Positions 6,973 through 12,449 of a stretch of DNA of 12,449 nucleotides are shown piece after piece (the stretch's first letter is position 1; every line of letters begins with the position of its first letter). The DNA comes from Planctomycetia bacterium. Lineage in GTDB: Bacteria; Planctomycetota; Planctomycetia; Gemmatales; Gemmataceae. The stretch lies in contig JANXSH010001373.1 of NCBI GenBank assembly GCA_025356615.1, positions 1 through 12,449 on the forward strand. Reading direction: 5' to 3'. The notes under the pieces were generated by a model. The model was not told the origin of the DNA, searched no databases, and saw nothing but the letters and a program-made list of their open reading frames with translations. Made by a program: the position numbers and the translations under genes.

Positions 6973-7707
6973 CTATTCCTGTCGAGACGGATCCGAAGGC
7001 GGTTTCTCCGCCGCGATCAGGAAGCCGTAGGCGCGCCCGTTCGCGAACCAGCGCGGGCCGGTTCCATCGATGCCCACCGGCTGGACCGCGATGACGCGAA
7101 AGCCCGCTTCGGCGAGCAGCGCCAGAGCCTCGGACCGTCCGAACAGGTGCAACGTCAGCCCGGCGATGCCCTGGTGTGTCGGCATCGTGCTGTCGCCTGC
7201 GGACGGGTCGCCGCGGAGGCGACGCCAGAGGTCGCGCCGGAGCCAGCGCCTACCGGGGGCGTCCCACAGGTGGAACCAGCGATTATGGACGTGGAGGATG
7301 AACCGCCCGCCCGGTCGGAGAACCCGTGCGGCCTCGCCGACGACTCGGCGTCTCGCGGCATGGCCCATGACCATGCCCAGGGTGCTGAACAAACAAGTGG
7401 CGTGGTCGAAACTCGAGGAAGCGATGCTCTTCAGATCGACGAGGTTCGCCCGGAGCAGGGAGACCTCGGCGGCGGCATCGCGTGCCTTGTCGCGGGCCAC
7501 CGCGAGCATCTCCGGGGAGAGGTCCACGCCGAGAACCCACCACCCCCGCCGTGCCAGCGGTATCAGCATCCGCCCCGTACCGCACCCCAGATCCACCAGT
7601 CGCCCCGGCCCCGGACAGTGTTGCAGGACGAACGCCTCGTCCGCCTCGAACAACGCCGACCCCAGTAGTCCCGCGTCGTACCCCCGCGCCAGCGCGGTGC
7701 TATGCAA
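6973..7707 (-). CDS. Class I SAM-dependent methyltransferase, 5' end disturbed
   Basis: A Rossmann methyltransferase with motif I LVDLGCGTGR (37-46), acidic motif II VLGVDLSPEM (58-67), ANLVDL (87-92), motif IV-like FDHATCLFSTLGMV (100-113) and LRPGGRFILHVHN (130-142). The substrate is not predictable; the fold resembles small-molecule (UbiE/type 11) enzymes. Numbering is from the TTG at 7707, the only standard start codon. However the frame stays open upstream to 7779 and encodes WQLPEGVNRACWDYL, which looks like a genuine N-terminus of this group. Upstream of that a heptamer repeat array begins and brings an in-frame TGA (7780-7782), with no ATG or GTG between. The original start seems to have been replaced by the repeat. 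Translation may begin at TTG 7707, at CTG 7776, or fail. The catalytic core is intact. Confidence 0.85.
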   Translation of the reverse strand: MHSTALARGYDAGLLGSALFEADEAFVLQHCPGPGRLVDLGCGTGRMLIPLARRGWWVLGVDLSPEMLAVARDKARDAAAEVSLLRANLVDLKSIASSSFDHATCLFSTLGMVMGHAARRRVVGEAARVLRPGGRFILHVHNRWFHLWDAPGRRWLRRDLWRRLRGDPSAGDSTMPTHQGIAGLTLHLFGRSEALALLAEAGFRVIAVQPVGIDGTGPRWFANGRAYGFLIAAEKPPSDPSRQE

Positions 7708-7760
7708 GTAGTCCCAACAGGCGCGATTGACGCCCTCGGGGAGTTGCCAGTTTGGGATAG

Positions 7761-7912
7761 AGTTTTCAGTTTTCAGTTTTCAGTTTTCAGTTGCATGAAG
7801 GGATCGCAGTCTCAACGCTCCACAGAGGGGCTGGCGATTCGCGATCATTTCATCTCATGGACACGCCCTCTTCGACTGAAAACTGAAAACTGAAAACTGA
7901 AAACTGACAACT
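7761..7912. repeat. Inverted pair of heptameric tandem repeats
   Basis: The left arm is four AGTTTTC units plus AGT (7761-7791). The right arm is ACT plus four GAAAACT units (7875-7905), followed by a variant GACAACT (7906-7912). The arms are perfect inverted complements over 31 bp, around an 83-bp loop. The array fills the gap between the methyltransferase start region and the stop of the next gene (7915-7917). On the minus strand every frame meets TGA once per 21 nt of repeat. On the plus strand no frame has a stop, so it yields spurious FSVFSFQ-type peptides. It resembles a REP/MITE-like non-coding element; no transposase is present. Confidence 0.88.
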
Positions 7913-7914
7913 AC

Positions 7915-8748
7915 TCACGACGCCTCCGAGAGGTGCGCGAACTGCGGGAGGAATTTGACGAGAAGCCCCTCGTTGCCCTTGTCGTTGTAGCAGAGGTAAT
8001 CGACGAACCCGCGGGCCATGAGGATGCCGAAGCCGCCCTCGCGCAGGTTGCCGGCGGCGCGGATGTCGAGGTGGCTGAAGCTGTCGCCGTGGCGGGCGGC
8101 GTGGGGCAGGTCGGCGCGGTCGAAGCCCGGCCCGGAGTCGCGGACGAGGACGCAAACGCGGTCCGACTCGAGCCAGGTGCAGACCTCGACCCGGCGCTCG
8201 CGCTCGTAGCGGTGCCCCCATTCGATGGCGTTGGCGGTCATTTCGCGCAGGGCGAGGGTCATCTGGTGGTTCTGGTGCGCCTTCAACCCGCAGAGGCCGA
8301 ACCAGTCGGACATCAACGAACACAGTTGTTCTAGTTCGTCCAGGTCGCTGTGCAGGCTCAGTCGCAGCTCGGCGAGGACGCCTTCCTCGAGGCGCTGGTC
8401 GCGGGCGGAGACGACCTGGTGAATCGCCGTCACGAAGTCGTCCTCGCTGGGGTGAACCAGGCGGATGTCGGCCTCGACGCGAAGGCCCTCGCCCGAGTCG
8501 AAAGGCTCGACGAGGTGGACGATGGGAATGTTCCAGGTCGCGGGGTCTAGGCGGAAGTCGCGAAATCCGTGAGGCTGGCCCCTGTCGGAGCCGGTCCAGA
8601 CGATCAAATCAGGCAGATGATGCCTCGTCCAGTCGACCGCCTGGGGCGGCTCCTGGGCGTGCACTCGGCACCCTTGTTGGCGAAGATGACGGCGCGTCAT
8701 CGCGTCGGTCGTGGCGTTCTGTGCCACGATCAGGACGTGGGTAAGCAT
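7915..8748 (-). CDS. Pseudo-receiver + RsbW-like HATPase regulator
   Basis: 277 residues from ATG 8748, which follows GGGAGGGG with short spacing; a longer frame reaches 8820 but lacks a ribosome site. Residues 2-115 resemble a receiver fold (LTHVLIVAQN..., LPDLIVWTGSD, IPIVHLVEP). The acidic pocket is absent, and a Trp (W51) stands where the phospho-Asp should be, so it is probably not phosphorylated. Residues 130-272 form a GHKL ATPase of the anti-sigma/RsbW type. Its N box has E169, N173 and E176 (LALREMTANAIEWGH), the G1 box is VRDSGPGFD (202-210) and the G2 box is GGFGILMARG (238-247). There is no H box, so it is not an ordinary histidine kinase. It could phosphorylate an anti-sigma-factor antagonist or bind a sigma factor. 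No STAS or sigma gene is in the window. It is divergent from the WD40 gene. Confidence 0.88.
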   Translation of the reverse strand: MLTHVLIVAQNATTDAMTRRHLRQQGCRVHAQEPPQAVDWTRHHLPDLIVWTGSDRGQPHGFRDFRLDPATWNIPIVHLVEPFDSGEGLRVEADIRLVHPSEDDFVTAIHQVVSARDQRLEEGVLAELRLSLHSDLDELEQLCSLMSDWFGLCGLKAHQNHQMTLALREMTANAIEWGHRYERERRVEVCTWLESDRVCVLVRDSGPGFDRADLPHAARHGDSFSHLDIRAAGNLREGGFGILMARGFVDYLCYNDKGNEGLLVKFLPQFAHLSEAS

Positions 8749-9009
8749 CAACCCCTCCCGGGTTGTCTGGGTGCTGCTTCGGAAATCGGCCCTACTCGTC
8801 CACAGAGAGTCGTCGGCCATTCGTCTACGAACCGAGTCAGAGATTCATTGTTGGTTTAGCAGAGGTAGCGTCAAGCACTATCGCAGAAATTCCTTCGCGG
8901 TTCGACAGAACTCCAAACCGTGAGCTATGTTGGAGCAGAGGCGTGCGCGGCACATTTTTCGGAAATCGTTCCGCGAAGGGGGTTGCCCAGTGCGCAGAGG
9001 GGTGTCAAC
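8749..9009. promoter_or_regulatory. Divergent promoter region, HATPase / WD40 genes
   Basis: These 261 bp separate two divergent genes. An 11-bp direct repeat TTCGGAAATCG occurs at 8778-8788 and 8958-8968, one near each gene, and could be a shared regulator site. I see no clear sigma-70 or sigma-54 boxes and no additional small gene. Confidence 0.35.
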
Positions 9010-10131
9010 GTGATTGCGTTGCGATTGTTGGACGACCTATCGACCGAGCGCCACGAGGGCGAGGTCTACTCCTGTTCCTACACGCCGGACGGCGGCTACA
9101 TGCTGTCCGCTGGATGGGACGGGAACTTGCGCCTGTGGGATGCCGCGACGACGGAGAGTCGCCTCTCCCTACCCGTCAGTACCAAACCGCTCTCGAGTTG
9201 CGCCTGTTCGCCGGACGGGAAATATTGGCTGTCCGGCTCGATGGAGGGTCTCATGGGCCTCTGGGAGGGCGTCTCCCAACAGGCCGTGCTGACGTTCGTC
9301 GGCCACACCCGCCCGGTCTCCTCGATCGCCTACTCCCCCGACGGCCAATCCCTGGTGACGGCCTCGTGGGACAAACAGGTCCACCTGCGCCAAGTCGGCA
9401 AGGAGCGCGAGGCGCGCATCCTCAACGGCCACACCGACATCGTGGCCGGGGCCGAGTTCACGCTCGACGGCAGGCAGATCATTTCGTGGTCCTACGACGG
9501 CACCATCCGCCTCTGGGATGTCGAACTCGGCCACGAGGTCGCCCGCTAGACCGGGCACACCGACCGCGTCGTCGCCTTGGCCCTGTCTCCCGATGGGCGT
9601 TTCGCCCTGTCCGGTGGCCGGGATGCGACCGTGCGACTCTGGGATCTCGACGAACGAACCGAGATCGCCACGGTGAATCTCGGTGCGGAGGTCCGCGCCT
9701 GCTTCTACATGCTCGACGCCCACAGCGTCGTCATCGCCGATGTCGTCGGACGGCTCTTCCTGATGGCGGTGCCCACGTTCGAGGTCCTCTCGCAAGTCCA
9801 GACGCCCTACCGCGTGCTGTGCGGCAAACTCTCGCCGACGGGGATGCAACTCGGCCTCGGGGCCGAAGACGGCCTGGTCCACTTCGTCGCGCTGGATGGC
9901 TTCGAGGACGCCTCGCTCGTCGTGACTGCCGTCGAGGGCATGAGGGAGCAGAGCGGCCTGTTCGACCGCTTCCTGGGCAAGACCCGCATGACGCGGACGT
10001 ATTCGTACACCTGCCCCTCCTGTCGGCAAGTCGTCGAGGCGTCGTCGCTGCCGACGCAGCCGGTGCCCTGCCCACGCTGCCGACGCTCGCTGCGAGTCTG
10101 CTCGCGCCAGCCACAATTGCAGGGCGTGTGA
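9010..10131 (+). pseudogene. WD40-repeat protein with C-terminal zinc ribbon, split by in-frame TAG
   Basis: One reading frame of 373 sense-plus-stop codons before the final TGA, with a single internal TAG at 9547-9549 (codon 180). The GTG at 9010 is preferred as start because GAGGGG lies 7 nt upstream. WD40 blades end in LRLWD, MGLWE, IRLWD before the stop and VRLWD after it, with GH-x-x-x-V...SPDG blocks (VGHTRPVSS, NGHTDIVAG, TGHTDRVVA). The TAG falls at a blade junction (ELGHEVAR then stop then TGHTDRV). The tail carries CPSC (335-338) and CPRC (354-357), a zinc ribbon. Codon use after the stop stays G/C-ending and conserved, so loss is recent, or the stop is a sequence error. The truncated product would have about four blades and no zinc ribbon. 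WD40 propellers are scaffolds; the partner is unknown. Confidence 0.85.
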
Positions 10132-10178
10132 GCGATCAGGGGGAAGCGAGCCGGAAGCGTAACAGTAGTTTCGAAATA

Positions 10179-10426
10179 ACTGCACTTTGTGCAATCTGCT
10201 AACACCCAGTATCGAAATTTCGCCAGCAGGGTAGAGGGGGATCGAATTCCCCCGGTCTTAGGTCCAGCAGCCCAACCGCCCTGAGTTTCATCGCCGATCT
10301 GCCTTTCTAATTAGAGATTTACGTCCGAGGCCGTGGTATGGGGGGTGGATTTGCCGGACCCCACACAGCCAGCGCCGAAACTTCGGTGCCGAGTTTCGAC
10401 ACTCAGTAGATTGCACGAAGTGCAGT
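10179..10426. repeat. Inverted pair of TGCAC-N3-GTGCA sites
   Basis: ACTGCACTTTGTGCAATCT (10179-10197) and AGATTGCACGAAGTGCAGT (10408-10426) are inverted copies over 19 bp with one mismatch. Similarity continues inward as AGTATCGAAA and AGTGTCGAAA. Each copy is itself a dyad, TGCAC-N3-GTGCA. They could be termini of a 248-bp relic element or paired protein-binding sites. I see no target-site duplication. Confidence 0.55.
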
Positions 10427-10596
10427 GCAAGAGTGTGCCCGAGCGGGAGGAAAACCGCCAGAGGACATCAAGGGATGGCTACCTTGGAACAGGAGCGAAC
10501 AGAGAAAGAAGGAGTGGGACTTCGAGAAGAAGAAATAAGACGGTCCCTTGGAAAGAAAGCGGTACGGAAAAAGGCAAGAATAGCAGCCCGAAGCGA

Positions 10597-10621
10597 GGGC
10601 CGGAGGACTCCCGTCCGGCCC
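10597..10621 (+). other. Stem-loop, 8 bp perfect
   Basis: GGGCCGGA and TCCGGCCC pair perfectly around a 9-nt loop. No T-run follows. It stands 30 bp before a second, longer dyad, so the two could form the 3' structure of a short transcript. Confidence 0.4.
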
Positions 10622-10651
10622 AGAGAGGCGCTGACTCTTGGATGACGAGGT

Positions 10652-10686
10652 GAACCATTCGCTCCAAGCTTGGCGCGAAGCGGTTC
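10652..10686. other. Long imperfect palindrome
   Basis: The core CCAAGCTTGG is perfect. TTCGC and GCGAA flank it, giving 22 bp with one mismatched pair (10658-10679). Outer arms GAACC (10652-10656) and GGTTC (10682-10686) extend it. It could fold into a strong hairpin or bind a dimeric regulator. No oligo-T follows, so terminator function is not shown. Confidence 0.5.
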
Positions 10687-10945
10687 CCCCCTGCGCGCTC
10701 GCGGGTTGGACGATTATTTACCTCATTGCTGCACTAACCTTGCTACAGTGTCGGCGAACTGCTGAAATCGAAGTCCTGTCCAAATCGACTCGATCAGGCA
10801 AGTAGGCTCTTTGCGAGGATTTCGTTGAACCTGCGTTCGCCGAGGAGTAGGCTAGGGTATGTCTTCGACGACCGACGCGACCGACCTACGATCGACCGGT
10901 GTCGAGGATGCGACTTCTCTCCGAGTCGAACCAGGAGGTGCCAAG

Positions 10946-11530
10946 ATGATCGTTCGTACTCTCTCCCTCAGTGCCTTGCTGCTGGCGGGCAATTTACTGC
11001 CTGCGGCGGAACTGAAATCCGGCCCCCAGGTGGGCGACCCGGTAAACGGCGGCTTCGTCGTGCCGTTCCTCAACGGAACCTATGCCGACAAGAAACGATG
11101 CCCCGTCTGAGTCCAGGGATACGACCTGGTCGCGTTGATCTTCGTGCGCGAAGTCAGCGACCCCTTGACCAGTATGGTCAAGCAAATCGACGAGCAACTC
11201 GAAGGCCGGCCGTCCCACCGCAACGGCGAAAGAAAACTGGGCGTCTTCGTCATCTTCTGCAGCGACGACCCCAAACTCGGGCAGCAACTGAAAGACCTCC
11301 TCGCCAAGGAAAAGCTGAAGAACGTCGTCCTCTGCACGACGACGCCCACCGGCCCGCCCCGGTATCGTGTGTCCAAGGAAGCCGACCTGACGGCTGCCGT
11401 GTACAACGTCAACCGGCGAGTGACGGCGAATTTCGCTCTCTCGAAGGGGGGTTTGGATGGCGACAAGAGCAAGGCGATCCTCGAAGCCATCGGCCGGGTC
11501 GTGCCGGCGAAGAAGATTGCGGCGAAGTAA
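10946..11530 (+). CDS. Exported thioredoxin-like protein with CxxU-type TGA (candidate selenoprotein or nonsense allele)
   Basis: The start at ATG 10946 follows AGGAGGT by 7 nt. Residues 1-21 are a signal peptide (MIVRTLSLSALLLAGNLLPAA), probably cut before ELKSGPQVGD. The frame runs 194 codons, crossed once by TGA at 11108-11110 (codon 55), in the context KKRC-P-V-TGA-VQGYDLVALIFVREVS. Planctomycete relatives, from memory, have KK-x-C-L-x-C-x-x-G-x-x-PVAMIFAREVS at this place, so the TGA aligns with the second Cys of CxxC. Downstream are FVIFCSDD, KEKLKNVVLCTTTPTGPPRYRV and NRRVTANFALSKGGL, typical of this thioredoxin-fold family, with intact codon use. Either the TGA is read as selenocysteine (C52-x-x-U55) or a Cys codon TGC/TGT mutated to stop. 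Other genes here end in TGA, so global recoding is excluded. Without readthrough only a 54-residue fragment forms. Confidence 0.8.
11108..11153 (+). promoter_or_regulatory. TGA codon with two following stem-loops (possible SECIS, weak)
   Basis: After the TGA, CCAGG-GATACGA-CCTGG (11113-11129) forms a 5-bp hairpin starting 2 nt later. CTTCG-TGCG-CGAAG (11140-11153) forms a second, its loop starting 35 nt after the TGA and containing G. Bacterial SECIS hairpins lie within about 40 nt downstream with a G in the apical loop. The first is too close and the second is at the far limit, so neither is a clean match. Confidence 0.22.
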
Positions 11531-11820
11531 GGGGCGATGAGGAGCCGCGCTCGATCGTCATCACTTGCGAATGATGTAGACGATCACACTACCTGTGGGC
11601 GCTTTCGCACTTTTGTCCATTCCGGCGCGTCTCCCATGTTTCAAAGTTGGTTCGATGCGTCGGTCGATCACACCGAAGCGAGCAACGATTCGGTTGCCAC
11701 AACGCTGCGTGGCAACGTCACTGAGCTGCTGGGCTACCGGATTGAGTTCAGCCCCGAGGAGACGCCAGCGGGCGAACAGGCCGGTACGCGGGGCGTCGGG
11801 CACACCAGGGTGCGAGAAGC
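11531..11820. other. Intergenic region without a supported gene
   Basis: 290 bp between two convergent genes. Frames of 80-95 codons exist on both strands, but neither has a ribosome site or recognisable domain. A hairpin with perfect 8-bp arms GTTGCCAC / GTGGCAAC and an 8-nt loop lies at 11693-11716. It may help end transcription of the flanking convergent genes, though no T-run follows. Confidence 0.45.
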
Positions 11821-12267
11821 CTAACCGCGTTCGAGCGTGCTGATCCCAGTCCGGGCGGGGTCATACATCACGGTCATGGTCGCGCCGACGTGGTATCCGT
11901 CGGGAAGGTCCATCATCGACTCGCGGCCTTCGTACTCCTGACCCTCGACCTCGTAGCGGTAGAGCACGACCCACGGGTGCTGGCCGTTGAGCCGAACGCC
12001 CACATTCTGCGCCATCGTGATGATGGTGCCGCGCGCTTGCAGCCCCTCCCTGAGGAGCCTCGCCCGCTGCCGGACGGCCGCGAAGCGGAGCGATACCAGT
12101 ACGAACCCGACCGTCGCAATGGGGCCGCCGATCGCCAGGAAAATGATCCCGATAGGAAACGGCCAGAGGGCCGCCGTCAGGGCGGCACCCACCGCGGTGA
12201 AGACCCCCCCGAGGATTGACAGAATGAGACCGACAATCCCTGTAGCCGTGCTCAGGAACTCACGCAT
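11821..12267 (-). CDS. DUF3592 membrane protein
   Basis: 148 residues starting at ATG 12267, with GGAGGT 4 nt upstream. Two membrane helices (about 8-34 and 36-62) are followed by a basic stretch (RFAAVRQRARLLREGLQARG). A soluble beta-rich domain ends the protein, with WVVLYRYEVEGQEYEGRE (99-116), GATMTVMYDPARTGISTLERG beginning near 128. The LR-x-G-x-x-A-x-GTI step, the Y-x-Y-x-V-x-G-x-x-Y-x-G strand and the final V-x-YDP-x-x-x-x-S block are hallmarks of DUF3592, whose function is unknown. Length matches short members. It is monocistronic as far as seen, and converges on the thioredoxin-like gene. I found no sigma-54 box upstream. Confidence 0.88.
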   Translation of the reverse strand: MREFLSTATGIVGLILSILGGVFTAVGAALTAALWPFPIGIIFLAIGGPIATVGFVLVSLRFAAVRQRARLLREGLQARGTIITMAQNVGVRLNGQHPWVVLYRYEVEGQEYEGRESMMDLPDGYHVGATMTVMYDPARTGISTLERG

Positions 12268-12376
12268 CGCGACCTCCGGCTCGTCGGGGCACCGCCCGAA
12301 AAGGTGTTACGCTCGCCATACCCTGTGCCGGCCCCCTGGCTCTCGGGAGCCTTGGACAACCCCTTCATGATACCGA

Positions 12377-12449
12377 ATGGAGTGGCTCCCGACTCTGACC
12401 CCGGATACCGTTTCGACCTGGCTTGCTGCTGCGATCTGCTTGGCGGGGC
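12377..12449 (+). CDS. Possible N-terminus of a membrane protein, cut by window end
   Basis: From ATG 12377 the frame stays open to the edge and reads MEWLPTLTPDTVSTWLAAAI then CLAG. This looks like a short polar start entering a hydrophobic helix, as in many membrane proteins. There is no clear ribosome site, and an overlapping frame from ATG 12367 is also open. It is divergent from the DUF3592 gene across about 110 bp. The assignment rests on 24 residues only. Confidence 0.35.
   Translation, partial: MEWLPTLTPDTVSTWLAAAICLAG

Larger units (their letters stand above)
10132..10945. other. Gene-poor, dyad-rich intergenic region (~0.8 kb)
   Basis: No convincing gene. The only sizeable plus-strand frame (10475-10645, 56 codons) is Glu/Lys/Arg-rich with codon use unlike the neighbours. 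The region holds a long imperfect inverted pair, a GGGGG/CCCCC hairpin (10236-10253), a TCTAATTAGA palindrome (10306-10315), and two strong stem-loops near 10.6-10.7 kb. It may carry a small RNA or a decayed mobile element. Confidence 0.5.

Noticed and set aside
7702..7893. 63-codon plus-strand frame with FSFQFSVFS
   Set aside because: The peptide is simply the heptamer repeat read in cycling frames, which happens to lack stops on that strand.
7761..7912. CRISPR array
   Set aside because: Units are 7 nt, directly abutting with no spacers, and in inverted halves; no cas genes are present.
10230..10260. tRNA T-arm-like hairpin with ATCGAAT between G and C runs
   Set aside because: The loop is 8 nt rather than 7, there is no matching acceptor strand or anticodon arm on either strand, so no tRNA can be assembled.
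10475..10645. 56-codon plus-strand frame after an AGAGGA sequence
   Set aside because: The product is low-complexity Glu/Lys/Arg, the third-position bases are not G/C-biased like the neighbours, and no family is recognisable.
9547..11110. Genome-wide reassignment of TAG or TGA
   Set aside because: Other genes in the window end normally at TGA (kinase, HATPase, WD40 final stop) and TAG (DUF1328-like, methyltransferase, DUF3592).
11561..11803. 80-codon minus-strand frame from GTG downstream of the DUF3592 gene
   Set aside because: No ribosome site, no domain, and an equally long open frame on the other strand; coding is not supported.

Overview
The window reads as a chromosomal segment of a high-GC planctomycete, most likely from the Gemmataceae/Isosphaeraceae side. 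This is inference from protein style. The clues are a Ser/Thr kinase with a DWG loop, a transmembrane segment and TPR-like tail; a J-like protein opening with WLGLPADSWPPDHYRLLDL; a WD40 protein ending in a zinc ribbon; a CxxC-type exported thioredoxin-like protein; and strong G/C third-position codon use. No rRNA, tRNA, complete IS, phage or CRISPR is visible.

Layout. 1-3.17 kb: a sigma-54-dependent response regulator (+) faces three small membrane-protein genes (-): DUF3185-like, DUF2892-like, and a 57-residue DUF1328/YtjA-like gene that is easy to miss. Two of the three have sigma-54-type -24/-12 promoters (GG-N10-GC), and one also has an inverted repeat about 100 bp upstream, placed like an enhancer site. 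This looks like a compact local regulon. 3.17-5.19 kb: a membrane Ser/Thr kinase (+), convergent with a MarR regulator (-) whose own promoter carries a dyad. 5.86-8.75 kb, all (-): a J-like tail-anchored protein, a SAM methyltransferase, and a pseudo-receiver/HATPase (RsbW-like) protein. An inverted pair of heptameric tandem repeats separates the last two and sits where the methyltransferase start should be. 9.01-10.13 kb: a WD40/zinc-ribbon gene (+) split by one in-frame TAG. 10.13-10.95 kb: about 0.8 kb without a convincing gene, rich in dyads. 10.95-11.53 kb: an exported thioredoxin-like protein whose reading frame is crossed by one TGA exactly where the family's second CxxC cysteine is expected, giving C-x-x-U or a nonsense allele. 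11.82-12.27 kb: a DUF3592 membrane protein (-). The right edge may hold the first codons of another gene (+).

Overall the segment is dominated by signal transduction (two-component/sigma-54, Ser/Thr kinase, MarR, RsbW-type ATPase) and small envelope proteins. The two most testable points are the local sigma-54 regulon and the candidate selenocysteine codon. The second must be weighed against the TAG in the WD40 gene 1.6 kb away, which raises the possibility of gene decay or sequence error in this stretch.
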